Shown here piece after piece: positions 8,022-16,820 of a stretch of DNA of 64,000 nt. Location: the NCBI RefSeq assembly GCF_012849055.1, contig NZ_CP051677.1, forward strand, positions 1,812,501 to 1,876,500, read 5' to 3'. Made by a program: the position numbers and the translations under genes. The notes beneath the pieces are model-generated. The model did no database searches, was not told the origin of the DNA, and saw only the letters and a program-made list of their open reading frames with translations. How positions within the stretch are numbered: the first letter of the stretch is position 1; every line of letters starts with the position of its first letter. Source of the stretch: Spirosoma rhododendri (GTDB taxonomy: Bacteria > Bacteroidota > Bacteroidia > Cytophagales > Spirosomataceae).

Positions 8022-8822
8022 TCCCTGTGACAATTCCGTCGCTCGCTGCTGAGCGGCTTTAATGCCGGTTACCAGTGTATTGGCAAGATCGCCCTGTTCG
8101 AAGGCGCGGAGAGCCGCTTCGGTCGTGCCGCCTTTCGACGCTACCGCTTTGATCAGATCGTCCAGCGATTTATCCGCCGTGTTGATAAGGTGGTAGGCAC
8201 CCAGCATGGTTTGTTTTACCAGCAGCGCTGATACGGCATCGTCGAAACCCATCTGCCGCCCCGCGTCGACCATCGCTTTTACGACGTAATAGAAGTAAGC
8301 CGGGCCGCTACCGCTAAGTGCCGTAACGGCATCGAGCATCGCTTCGTCCTCCAGAAAAATTGACCGGCCAGTCGCGTTGATGAGGTTTTCGACCCGGCGT
8401 AGGTTCGTCATACCAACTTCCTTCGCAGCTGTGAAACCGGTGATACCCATACCGAGCATAGCCGGGGTATTGGGCATCGCCCGCACAACGAGTTTGTGAT
8501 TCAACTTATCCTGAATCTGGCCGATCGGGATACCCGCCATGATCGACAGTACCATCTGATTAGGTTGAATGACATCGCGCAGAGCTTCGTGTACGCTGTT
8601 GAAATCCTGCGGTTTGACCGACAGAATAATCAGATCGACTTCTCCGATGCGCGGCCCAATTGTATCGACCACGACGCCCGCCTTTTCCTGATTCAGACTA
8701 GCCGACCGGTCGGTGCTTTTCTCAATCAGCAGCAGGTTTTCGGTCGAGACCAGATTGTATTGTAAAAATGACTTGGCGAACGCCATGCCCATGTTGCCAC
8801 AGCCGACAATTGCGATTCTCAT
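8019..8822 (-). CDS. proC: Pyrroline-5-carboxylate reductase
   Basis: ProC reduces 1-pyrroline-5-carboxylate to proline with NAD(P)H, the last step of proline synthesis. The 267-residue protein starts MRIAIVGCGNMGMAFAK, the Rossmann dinucleotide motif. It contains VRAMPNTPA (about residues 112-120) and the conserved ALSGSGPAYFYY stretch (about 156-167) of the dimerisation domain. The ATG at 8822 is chosen because an upstream in-frame extension (24 residues) is unlike the family. It lies downstream of gatB and the thioredoxin-like gene on the same strand, but a hairpin with a T run and a candidate promoter separate it from them, so it is probably transcribed on its own. Its stop codon is at the edge of repeat element 1. 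Confidence 0.97.
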   Translation of the reverse strand: MRIAIVGCGNMGMAFAKSFLQYNLVSTENLLLIEKSTDRSASLNQEKAGVVVDTIGPRIGEVDLIILSVKPQDFNSVHEALRDVIQPNQMVLSIMAGIPIGQIQDKLNHKLVVRAMPNTPAMLGMGITGFTAAKEVGMTNLRRVENLINATGRSIFLEDEAMLDAVTALSGSGPAYFYYVVKAMVDAGRQMGFDDAVSALLVKQTMLGAYHLINTADKSLDDLIKAVASKGGTTEAALRAFEQGDLANTLVTGIKAAQQRATELSQG

Positions 8823-8895
8823 AAAATGAAGGGGTGAAAAAATGTCGTAACGGAATCGTCGGTTGATGAAGCGCAGCCGCTGGTTGAACGGCACG

Positions 8896-8923
8896 AAAAA
8901 GGGTCAGGCTTGCGACCTGACCC
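8896..8923 (-). terminator. Terminator between the TlpA-like gene and proC
   Basis: Read on the minus strand, GGGTCAGG and CCTGACCC form an 8-bp GC-rich stem with a 7-nt loop, followed by five Ts. It lies 26-53 bp past the stop of the thioredoxin-like gene. Confidence 0.75.
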
Positions 8924-8925
8924 GG

Positions 8926-8957
8926 CAAAAATACGAAAGACGGCGTGGCTATTTCAA
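8926..8957 (-). promoter_or_regulatory. Candidate promoter for proC
   Basis: On the minus strand TTG (8957-8955), 21 bp, TATTTTTG (8933-8926) fits the consensus. It overlaps the last codons of the upstream gene. Transcription would begin at the hairpin 8896-8923, which would then be a leader structure; this arrangement is odd and lowers confidence. Confidence 0.4.
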
Positions 8958-10073
8958 CACTTCGTCGAGCTTGGCTTCGAGTGCGTCGCCCCGCAGGTTC
9001 TTGGCGATGATCTTTCCGTCCTTGTCGAGCAGGAAGGTCGACGGAATAGCCTGTACACCGTACTGTTGCGCTGCCGCCGACTGCCAGAATTTCAGATCCG
9101 ACACGTGCGTCCAGGGCAGGTTGTCGTTGCGGATGGCGCGTTCCCACTCGCCTTTCGTGCGGTCGAGCGAGACACTGTAAATCGTAAAGCCTTTGTCCTT
9201 GAACTTGTTATACATCCGCACTACGTTCGGGTTTTCGGCCCGGCATGGTCCGCACCAGCTTGCCCAGAAGTCAAGTAGTACGTATTTGCCCCGCAACGAC
9301 GACAGGGGGACAGCTTTCCCCGTTGTGTCGCTCAGCGCAATATCGGGGGCCAGTGACCCGACCATCACGCCCTTGATGCGTGTTACCCGGCCAATCAGTG
9401 CCTGCGCGTGCGGGCTGTTCGGATTGTCTTTTTTGAACCGCTCCGCCAGTTGATCGTAAGTATCGAAATCCGTGTCGATATTGATAAAGTTGAGCGCAAA
9501 CAGCGACACCAGCGACGTACCCATTTCGGGCAGCATCGCCTTCACTTTGTTCACAATATCGCCTTCGGCTTTCTGATACTCGTCTTCAATCTGCGCGATG
9601 CGTTTGGTGTCTTTTTTCTCGGTAGCAGCGGCAATCTGCTTGTTCCAGACCGCCACCCGCGACTCCATGTTGTTGCGGAGCGTCATCAGCTTGTCATAGT
9701 ACTCCATATTTTTGGAGCCGGTTACGGTCGCCTTGCCAATCTCGCCCGTCTTGGCATTCATCTTGAACCCGTCCGCGACGACATTGAGCGTTTCGCCCCC
9801 CTCGACCAGCAGAGCCATTTTCTGATTACCACCAACATTCAATACAAACACTTCGCCCCCGTCGGCCACGTTGCTTTTCAGCGTAAAGGCGTTGCTGTTG
9901 TCGACTTTAGCGGAGTCGACTTTGCGGGTTGGCTGCCCGTTGGTTTCCAGGTACACGTAGCTGCCCGGTGTTGCCCGTTTTACGGTGCCGGTGACCGTGA
10001 ATGGTTTTGTTCCCTGCGCCAGCGCGGCAACGGAAACCAGCAACCCCACGGCTAAAACTGTTATTCGTTTCAT
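8949..10073 (-). CDS. TlpA/ResA-like thiol-disulfide oxidoreductase with N-terminal DUF4369-like domain
   Basis: A 374-residue exported thioredoxin-family protein. It has a signal peptide (MKRITVLAVGLLVSVAALAQG), a strand-rich N-terminal domain (about residues 22-120, DUF4369-like), a helical middle (about 120-235) and a C-terminal AhpC/TSA-thioredoxin domain. The active site is WASWCGPC, with the cysteines at about 273 and 276, and a cis-proline follows in QAIPSTFLLD. Such proteins reduce or shuffle disulfides in the periplasm and are common and multi-copy in Bacteroidota. The start is only 2 bp after the gatB stop, so the two are co-transcribed and possibly translationally coupled, although no functional link with GatB is known. 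The specific partner is unknown. Confidence 0.92.
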   Translation of the reverse strand: MKRITVLAVGLLVSVAALAQGTKPFTVTGTVKRATPGSYVYLETNGQPTRKVDSAKVDNSNAFTLKSNVADGGEVFVLNVGGNQKMALLVEGGETLNVVADGFKMNAKTGEIGKATVTGSKNMEYYDKLMTLRNNMESRVAVWNKQIAAATEKKDTKRIAQIEDEYQKAEGDIVNKVKAMLPEMGTSLVSLFALNFINIDTDFDTYDQLAERFKKDNPNSPHAQALIGRVTRIKGVMVGSLAPDIALSDTTGKAVPLSSLRGKYVLLDFWASWCGPCRAENPNVVRMYNKFKDKGFTIYSVSLDRTKGEWERAIRNDNLPWTHVSDLKFWQSAAAQQYGVQAIPSTFLLDKDGKIIAKNLRGDALEAKLDEVLK

Positions 10074-10075
10074 GT

Positions 10076-11581
10076 TTACTGTAACGTCTTAACGACGAGT
10101 TGGTTGACTAATTTAGGGTCGGCGGAGCCTTTCGATTTTTTCATTACTTCACCGACGAACATCCCCAGCAAGTTCTTTTTGCCTTTCCGGTATTGCTCCA
10201 CCTTGTCGGGCCATTCGGCTAATACGCTCTCTACCAACGTTTGCAGCGCGTCGGTATTGCGATTCTGAACCAATCCGTGCTGTTGAGCAAGATCGGCCGG
10301 GCTGGCGCTGGGGCTGGTGAGCAGCAACGTAAATACCTGCTGTGCGGCCGTTTGGCTGACGGTTTCGTTCAGTACCAGGCCAATCAGCGCGGCCAGTTGC
10401 GGAGCCGACACCGGAAACTGGCGGTCGCGCAGGGTTTTCTCGTTGAGCTGCCCTTTTACCGGTCCCATTACCCAGTTTGACACCGCTTTGTAAGCCGCCG
10501 GACTGATTTTGTCGGCGGGTAGGGCTGCGCAGGTCTCTTCGTAATAATCGGCCATTTCTTTAGCGTCGGTGAGCAGGGCCGCGTCGTAAGCGGGGAGGCC
10601 GTAGTGATCGGTGAAGTGGGTAAACCGGGCCGTCGGTAGCATGGGCATCGCGGCTTCGATGTCGGCCAGCCAGGCGTCGGAAATAACGACCGGTGCCAGA
10701 TCGGGGTCGGGGAAATACCGGTAGTCGTTCATCGTTTCTTTCTCACGCATACCCGCGCTCAGCCCCGTGTTGGCGTCGAAGGTGCGGGTTTCCTGAATGA
10801 TTTTGCCGCCCGTTTCGGTAAGGTCGACCTGCCGCCGGATTTCGCTGTCGACGGCCCGCATCACGTTACGAATCGAGTTCAGGTTCTTTACTTCAACCTT
10901 CGTGCCGAGATAAGTAGCGCCCACCGGCCGGATCGATACGTTGACGTCGCAGCGTAATGACCCCTCCTCCATGTTGCCGTCGCAGATGTCGAGGTAGCGC
11001 ACCAGCCGCCGGACTTCGGTCAGATACTGCCCCGCTTCGTCGGCAGTACGTATACACGGTTCCGTTACCATTTCGATCAACGGGGTGCCCGCCCGGTTGT
11101 AATCGAGTTGCGTAGTCCAGTAGCTGCCGTCGTGAATGGATTTGCCCGCATCTTCCTCTAAATGAATGTGATGCAGTTGAATCGCTGTCTGATACGACTC
11201 GCCCGTAACGGGGTCTTTCGCCGTAATCGGCACCGTGCCGCCCACGCAGATCGGACCTTTATCCTGCGATAACTGATAGCCTTTTGGCAGGTCGGGATAG
11301 AAATAATTCTTCCGGGCAAAGACGTTGTGACGCGTGATCTCGCTGCCGACAGCAAGTCCGATCCGAACGGCGTATTCGACCGCCTGCCGATTGGTTTTGG
11401 GCAGTGTACCGGGGTGGCCCAGTGTGATTACGCTGACGTGGGTATTTGGATCACCACCAAAGGCGTTGGTGTCGGCAGCAAACATCTTACTTTGTGTAAG
11501 TAGCTGGCAATGAACCTCCAGGCCGATAACGGCTTCGTAGTGGGTTAGCGTATCAGATGAGCGGGGCGTGTCGGCAACCAT
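10076..11581 (-). CDS. gatB: Aspartyl/glutamyl-tRNA(Asn/Gln) amidotransferase subunit B
   Basis: GatB is the tRNA-binding kinase subunit of GatCAB, which converts Glu-tRNA(Gln) or Asp-tRNA(Asn) to the amide form. The 501-residue protein shows the family N-terminus YEAVIGLEVHCQL, the KNYFYPDLPKGYQ segment, the DYNRAGTPLIEMVTEP segment and the SLRCDVNVSIRP segment of the catalytic cradle, then a helical linker and a C-terminal YqeY-like domain ending KLVNQLVVKTL. gatA and gatC are not nearby. The ATG at 11581 is 21 bp from a -7 element. The first 13 residues before YEAVIG are slightly longer than usual. The thioredoxin-like gene follows after 2 bp. Confidence 0.97.
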   Translation of the reverse strand: MVADTPRSSDTLTHYEAVIGLEVHCQLLTQSKMFAADTNAFGGDPNTHVSVITLGHPGTLPKTNRQAVEYAVRIGLAVGSEITRHNVFARKNYFYPDLPKGYQLSQDKGPICVGGTVPITAKDPVTGESYQTAIQLHHIHLEEDAGKSIHDGSYWTTQLDYNRAGTPLIEMVTEPCIRTADEAGQYLTEVRRLVRYLDICDGNMEEGSLRCDVNVSIRPVGATYLGTKVEVKNLNSIRNVMRAVDSEIRRQVDLTETGGKIIQETRTFDANTGLSAGMREKETMNDYRYFPDPDLAPVVISDAWLADIEAAMPMLPTARFTHFTDHYGLPAYDAALLTDAKEMADYYEETCAALPADKISPAAYKAVSNWVMGPVKGQLNEKTLRDRQFPVSAPQLAALIGLVLNETVSQTAAQQVFTLLLTSPSASPADLAQQHGLVQNRNTDALQTLVESVLAEWPDKVEQYRKGKKNLLGMFVGEVMKKSKGSADPKLVNQLVVKTLQ

Positions 11582-11601
11582 GGCATTAAAAATCGTTTAG
11601 A

Positions 11602-11609
11602 CAAAGGTA
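11602..11609 (-). promoter_or_regulatory. -7 promoter element (TACCTTTG) for gatB
   Basis: On the minus strand TACCTTTG matches TAnnTTTG exactly, 21 bp before the gatB ATG. No TTG is seen at 17-23 bp upstream. Confidence 0.5.
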
Positions 11610-11805
11610 ACCCGAAAAACCCTTACGGTGCGTGCAGGCCGTTTCAGACGTTAAAATGGGGTGAACGGTCGTCGCGTCAGGATTAGCAGACCGGTTGTAA
11701 TCCGTCGAAAAAACAACCATTCATTAACCACTCATACATTTTTTTGCCAACATCTGGGTGAACACTGGGTTACGGGGGCACTAACCAAGCTAACTACTCA
11801 ATTTC

Positions 11806-14800
11806 ATGGCTTCATTTCTACGCACCCGCTATCTGTGGTGCCTGCTCTGCATGTGCTATGCACTATGCTTGAGTACCGGGCGCGCCCAGACGCCCACAAC
11901 CAACCCATCAGCAGCTGCGCAGCGCACCCTCTCCGGGCGTATCACCACGACCACCGGCGAAGCACTACCCGGGGTAACTGTTGTTCAAAAAGGAACGACG
12001 CAGGGCACGACAACCGACGTCAACGGAAATTTTCAGTTGTCCGTTAGCGACCCCAGCGCAACATTAACGATTAGCTACATTGGCTACGTAACCCAGCAGA
12101 TACCCATCGGGTCGCAGACGTCGTTTACCATTCAGCTCAAAGAAGATGCGCAGGCGCTCAGTGAAGTGGTTGTCGTCGGCTATGGTACGCAGAAACGGTC
12201 GACGCTGACCGGGGCGGTAGCCGAAGTGTCGGGCCGCGATCTGGTGCAGAGCCCACAGCCTAACCTCGCCAACTCGCTCGTCGGGCGGACGCCGGGCCTG
12301 ATTGCGCTGAACCGGTCGGGGGAGCCGGGTCGCGATGGGTCCCAATTCTTCATCCGGGGCCGCTCGACGCTGGGCGACCCGAACCCGCTGATCGTTATCG
12401 ACGGGGTGGCCAATCGGCTGGGTGGACTGGACCGGCTCGACCCCAACGAGATTGAAAGCGTATCGGTACTGAAAGATGCATCGGCATCGATTTACGGGGC
12501 GCAGGCGGCCAACGGCGTCATTCTTGTAACGACCCGGCGCGGCACGAAGGGCAAACCGCAGATCACCTACAATTTCAATCAGGGCTTTTCGACACCCACA
12601 CGCCTGCCGCAGATGGCCGACGCGGCTACCTACGCCCAGATTCTCAACGAAATTCAGTATTACAACAACCCCAGCGGTGGCCTGAATCAGCGGTATACGA
12701 CCGATCAGATTCAGAAATTTCGCGACGGCTCCGACCCCCTTAACTACCCGAATACCAACTGGCTGAGAACAGTCCTGCGTTCGTCGGCACCGCAGCACCG
12801 GCATACAATCGGCATCAGTGGGGGCAACGACGACATCCGCTATCTGGTGTCCCTAGGGAATCTGTTTCAGGACGGTATCTACAAGAACGGCACGGCTAAC
12901 TACAACCAATACAGCCTGAGGGCCAACGTCGACGCGAACGTGGGCAAAAACCTGACGTTGGGCGTCGACATCAATGGCCGACAGGAAGATCGTAACTATC
13001 CGCTTGACTCTGCTGGGCGCATTTTCCGCTACGCGCTACGGGCCTACCCAACGCTGGTAGCGGTGTACCCAAACGGCTTGCCGGGATCGGGTACCGACCA
13101 GGGTCGTAACCCGGTGTTGCAGGTAACCGACGCCCTCGGCTATCAGCGCGACCGGCGCGGCTACATCAACGCAACGCTGCGACTGCGCGAAAACCTGCCG
13201 TTTCTACCCGGCTTTTCCGTCGACGGGTTCGCGGCTATCGACAAACTCTACCAGTTCAACAAGCAGTGGTCGATTCCGTGGACGACGTACAACTACAACT
13301 CATCCACCGGCCAGTACGCTCCGCAGGTGAACCCGCCCAGTGTACCGGGGCTGTTGCAGGGGCAAACCAATGTCACGCAGATTACACTGAACGCCCGGCT
13401 CAATTACGACCGCACGTTTGGACCGAATAAGTTGTCGGCCTTTCTGGCGTATGAGCAGAGTACCTACAACAGCACGCTGTTTACGGCCTACCGCAGCAGT
13501 TTCGTCAGTACCAGCATCGCCGATTTCTACGCGGGTAGCGAAAGCGACCGGGTGAGCGGGCAGCCGTTCGCGTCGGCGCGGCAAAACTACTTCGGGCGGG
13601 TGCAATACAACCTCAAGGATCGCTACCTGGCCGAGTTTCAGGGGCGTTACGATGGGTCGCAGAATTTCGCCAGTAATCAGCGGTTCGGTTTTTTTCCGGC
13701 GCTGCTGCTGGGTTGGCGAATTTCCGATGAACCCTGGTTTAAGTCGTCAGGCACGGCATTTGTCAACAGTCTGAAAATGCGGGCATCCTATGGCTTGCTG
13801 GGTAACGACCGGATTGCGCAGTTTCAATATCTGGCGTCTTACTTGTTCGACCCCGGCTATATTCTGGGCGATTCGCCCGTCCGGCAACCGGGGCTGACGG
13901 CGAGTACGGAGCCGAACCCGAACGTGACGTGGGAAAAAGCACAGACGACCAATATCGCCATCGACGGGGTGCTATTCGACGGTAAACTGAACGTGACGTT
14001 CGACTATTTCCACACCCTCCGCAACGACATCCTGATCCGGCGGAATGTGTCGGTGCCCGACTACACCGGGCTGGTGCTGCCCAACGAGAATCTGGGTCGC
14101 CTGACCAACCAGGGCTTCGATTTTCAGATTACCCACAACAATACCTACGGGCCGATCAATGTGTCGGTCGGTACCAACTTCACCTACGCCCGCAACCGGG
14201 TGCAGTTTCTGGACGAGGTATCGGGTCTGCCAACCTATCAGCAGCAGACGGGTCAATCGATCAGCGATCCCAGCTACGGCGGCCTGCTGTACCGAAGTCT
14301 GGGCATTTTCCACACGCAGGCCGAAGTCGACGCCTACCCGCACGTCCTGACGGCCGGGCCGGGCGATATCAAGCTGGAGGACGTCGACGGAAACGGTGTA
14401 ATCGACGCGAACGACCGTATCCGGCCGCGCTACAGCAACATTCCCGAAATCGTGTACGGCGTACCGATCAACCTGAGCTGGCGCGGTATCGACCTGAATA
14501 TTCTGGTGCAGGGACAGGCCCACGTGTCGCAGTACCTGCTGCTGGAATCCGGCTCGACGGGTAATTTCTTTGCGCAGGATGCCGCCAACCGCTGGAGTCC
14601 AACGAACCCCGACGGTACGTTTCCGCGCGTTTCCAGCGAAATGCTGAACAGTGTCAATGGGGTATATCAAAACACGTACTGGCTGAAGAATGCGGCTTTC
14701 ACGCGGCTGAAGAACGTACAGATCGGCTACAACCTGCCGAGAACGCTGCTCGATAAATTCAAAATTCAGTCGCTACGGGTGTACGCAAGTGGCTTCAACC

Positions 14801-14910
14801 TGCTGACGTTCGATCAACTCAAAACCATCGACCCCGAAGGTGGCTCGGCACAGGGCTGGTTCTACCCACAGCAGCGTATCTACAATCTCGGTCTCAGCGC
14901 ACGATTCTAA
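11806..14910 (+). CDS. SusC/RagA-family TonB-linked outer-membrane receptor
   Basis: A 1034-residue TonB-dependent transporter that would import a glycan or peptide bound by its SusD-like lid. In order it has a signal peptide ending near residue 28 (GRAQ), a carboxypeptidase-regulatory-like beta-sandwich (about 42-118), the SusC signature SEVVVVGYGTQKRSTLTGAV (about 119-138), the plug domain (about 138-250, with PLIVIDGV and IESVSVLKDASASIYGAQAANGVILVTT) and a large beta barrel ending in LGLSARF. The C-terminal Phe is typical. The susD-like gene follows after 83 bp and is frameshifted. There are no glycoside hydrolases or regulators next to it, so the substrate cannot be guessed. The 224-bp upstream gap holds TACA followed by T7G at 11735-11746, close to but not an exact -7 element. 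Confidence 0.96.
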   Translation: MASFLRTRYLWCLLCMCYALCLSTGRAQTPTTNPSAAAQRTLSGRITTTTGEALPGVTVVQKGTTQGTTTDVNGNFQLSVSDPSATLTISYIGYVTQQIPIGSQTSFTIQLKEDAQALSEVVVVGYGTQKRSTLTGAVAEVSGRDLVQSPQPNLANSLVGRTPGLIALNRSGEPGRDGSQFFIRGRSTLGDPNPLIVIDGVANRLGGLDRLDPNEIESVSVLKDASASIYGAQAANGVILVTTRRGTKGKPQITYNFNQGFSTPTRLPQMADAATYAQILNEIQYYNNPSGGLNQRYTTDQIQKFRDGSDPLNYPNTNWLRTVLRSSAPQHRHTIGISGGNDDIRYLVSLGNLFQDGIYKNGTANYNQYSLRANVDANVGKNLTLGVDINGRQEDRNYPLDSAGRIFRYALRAYPTLVAVYPNGLPGSGTDQGRNPVLQVTDALGYQRDRRGYINATLRLRENLPFLPGFSVDGFAAIDKLYQFNKQWSIPWTTYNYNSSTGQYAPQVNPPSVPGLLQGQTNVTQITLNARLNYDRTFGPNKLSAFLAYEQSTYNSTLFTAYRSSFVSTSIADFYAGSESDRVSGQPFASARQNYFGRVQYNLKDRYLAEFQGRYDGSQNFASNQRFGFFPALLLGWRISDEPWFKSSGTAFVNSLKMRASYGLLGNDRIAQFQYLASYLFDPGYILGDSPVRQPGLTASTEPNPNVTWEKAQTTNIAIDGVLFDGKLNVTFDYFHTLRNDILIRRNVSVPDYTGLVLPNENLGRLTNQGFDFQITHNNTYGPINVSVGTNFTYARNRVQFLDEVSGLPTYQQQTGQSISDPSYGGLLYRSLGIFHTQAEVDAYPHVLTAGPGDIKLEDVDGNGVIDANDRIRPRYSNIPEIVYGVPINLSWRGIDLNILVQGQAHVSQYLLLESGSTGNFFAQDAANRWSPTNPDGTFPRVSSEMLNSVNGVYQNTYWLKNAAFTRLKNVQIGYNLPRTLLDKFKIQSLRVYASGFNLLTFDQLKTIDPEGGSAQGWFYPQQRIYNLGLSARF

Positions 14911-14980
14911 CGAGCGAAAGAGCGAAAGAGTGAAAGAGCGATTTATTCGCTTTGTATTCTTCCGCTTTTCGCTGACTCAA
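14911..14980. repeat. Phased inverted-repeat element 2 (8-bp units, GAGCGAAA type)
   Basis: Three and a half 8-bp units of GAGCGAAA/GAGTGAAA (14912-14940) start right after the susC stop. A partially degenerate inverted copy follows at about 14947-14976, so the transcript can fold back with two small bulges. The architecture is that of the other elements in this window, but with an unrelated unit sequence. It lies between susC and susD on the same strand. Confidence 0.65.
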
Positions 14981-14993
14981 CTCACGAACACAC

Positions 14994-16714
14994 ATGAAAT
15001 TACTGTCCTGTATATACGCATCCCGGCTAGGCTATCTCCGCCTGGTTTCGCTCCGCCCGGCGGCCCGGTTTCTCTTTCTCTCTCTTTCAACATCCGTTGC
15101 GGCACTCCTTCTATCCTCCTGTTCGCACGATTTGCTGGATAAGGCACCCGTCGACCGGATTAGCGAAGATGCGGTCTGGACGGATGCGGCACTGGTGCAG
15201 ACGTTCGTTAATTCAAAATACCGCGATCTGAGTTTTGGCTTCAACTGGAACGGCGATGAACTGATGTGGGCGTCGGCCTCCGACGAATCGCTGTTCAGCC
15301 ATGACTATGGTATGTGGGCCATCAACAAAGGCGAACTGACACCCTCGAACCTCGCCATTCTGAGCAGTGGCCCAACGGAGTACAATGGCAACATGAACCC
15401 GTGGAGCAAGAACTACCGCTACATCCGCGACAGCAATATCTTCTTCTCGAAAATTGCGTCGGTGCCGATGGATTCAACGCTACGTCGGCGGCTGACGGGT
15501 GAGATGACGTTTCTGCGGGCGTTTCGCTATTTCGATCTGGTGCGCAATTACGGTGGTGTACCGTTGATTACACAGTCGTTTGGCCTGGGCGATGACTATG
15601 CCGCCACCCGCCGGGCCACGCTCGACGAAAGCATCAATTTCGTCGTTAGCGAAGCCGATAAGGCCGCTGCGCTGCTGCCCGTTTCGTATACGGGTGCTGA
15701 TCTGGGCCGGGCGACAAAAGGGGCTGCGCTGGCGCTGAAAGCCCGGATGCTCCTGTATGCTGCGTCACCGTTGTACGCGTCGTCGACCAGTACATCGCGG
15801 TGGCAGGCGGCAGCGCAGGCGGCTCAGGCGGTGCTTTCTCTGAACGCGTACCAGCTTTACCCCAACTACGGGCAACTGTTTCTGACGCCGAATAATAGCG
15901 AGGTAATTTTCAACCGGATCGAAGCGCAGCAGGGCGATAGCTTCCTGAATCTGGAACGCTGGAACGGCCCGAACGGCTACGGCGGCTGGGGGGCAATGTA
16001 CCGACGCAGACGCTGATCGATGCCTACGAAACAATGGATGGCCGGGATATCACCAACGCGAATTCGGGCTATAACCCGCAAAATCCGTTCGCCAACCGCG
16101 ATCCCCGACTGGCGGCAACGGTGCTGTACAACGGTGCATCGTACCGGGGGCGGGCGGTTGAAACGTTCCGGCCAAACGGTCTCGACAGCCCCGACGGGCC
16201 GGAGTCGTTCAACACGTCTCCAACGGGCTACTACCTACGGAAATTTATGGATGAGTCGCGCGATTTGGGGTCAGCAACGGGTAGTCAGGCACCGTGGATT
16301 TATTTCCGGCTGGGTGAAGTACTGCTCAACTACGCCGAAGCGCAGAATGAAGCCGCCGGTCCCGATGCCAGTGTATACGACGCCGTGAATCGAATCCGGG
16401 CGCGGGCGTCAATGCCGAACCTGCCCGTCGGCCTGACGCAGACGCAGATGCGTGACCGTATCCGGCACGAACGGCAGGTCGAGTTGGCGTACGAAGAGCA
16501 CCGATACTACGACGTTCGGCGGTGGCGCATTGCCAATAGGACCGAAAACCTGCCGGTGCGCGGTGTTGCGATCACGAAAGATGCGTCGGGGGCGTTGCAG
16601 TACAGTTTCCCAACTGTGCAGGAACGCCGGTTCAACGACCGTAACTACTTCCTGCCCATCCCCCTCAAAGAAACCCAGGCCAACCCTAACCTGGTGCAGA
16701 ATACGGGATACTAA
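14994..16714 (+). pseudogene. SusD/RagB-family lipoprotein gene interrupted by a one-base frameshift
   Basis: The first frame (14994-16016) encodes a signal peptide with a lipobox (LLLSSC, Cys about 43) and the SusD N-terminal domain with TPR-like helices (FLRAFRYFDLVRNYGGVPLI). It then runs off into Tyr/Arg and a stop just after GGWGAM. The second frame resumes at 15992 (GNVPTQTLIDAYETMDGRD) and continues to the normal SusD C-terminus, with RHERQVELAYEEHRYYDVRRW and FLPIPLKE. The shift lies at six Gs (15988-15993); a seventh G would restore one 573-residue protein, a normal SusD length. No Met codon near the junction is a plausible second start except 16034. It partners SusC upstream. A sequencing error in the homopolymer, a true mutation and slippage during expression are all possible. 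Confidence 0.92.
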
Positions 16715-16715
16715 G

Positions 16716-16820
16716 AGAGTTATAGAGTTGTAAAGTTGTAGGGTTGTAAAGTTGCTGGCGCGTTCTGGCTGACGCCGGATGGCAACTTTACAACTCTACA
16801 ACTTTATAACTTTAAAACTA
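16716..16820. repeat. Phased inverted-repeat element 3 (8-bp units, AGTTGTAA type)
   Basis: The left arm has GTT at a fixed 8-bp spacing over five units (about 16718-16755), the right arm holds five inverted units (16783-16820), and about 28 nt lie between. About 34 of 38 positions pair. The element spans the gap between the convergent susD-like and MFS genes. The TAG stop of the MFS gene (minus strand) is the outer end of the right arm. Confidence 0.85.

Noticed and set aside
15980..16040. Programmed frameshift in susD
   Set aside because: No slippery heptamer with a downstream structure is apparent and SusD proteins are not known to use recoding. A homopolymer indel is simpler.
16716..16820. 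Insertion sequence or MITE remnant
   Set aside because: No target-site duplication or transposase trace is visible, and the internal 8-bp periodicity with three different unit families is unlike a MITE. Spread by some other mechanism is still possible.
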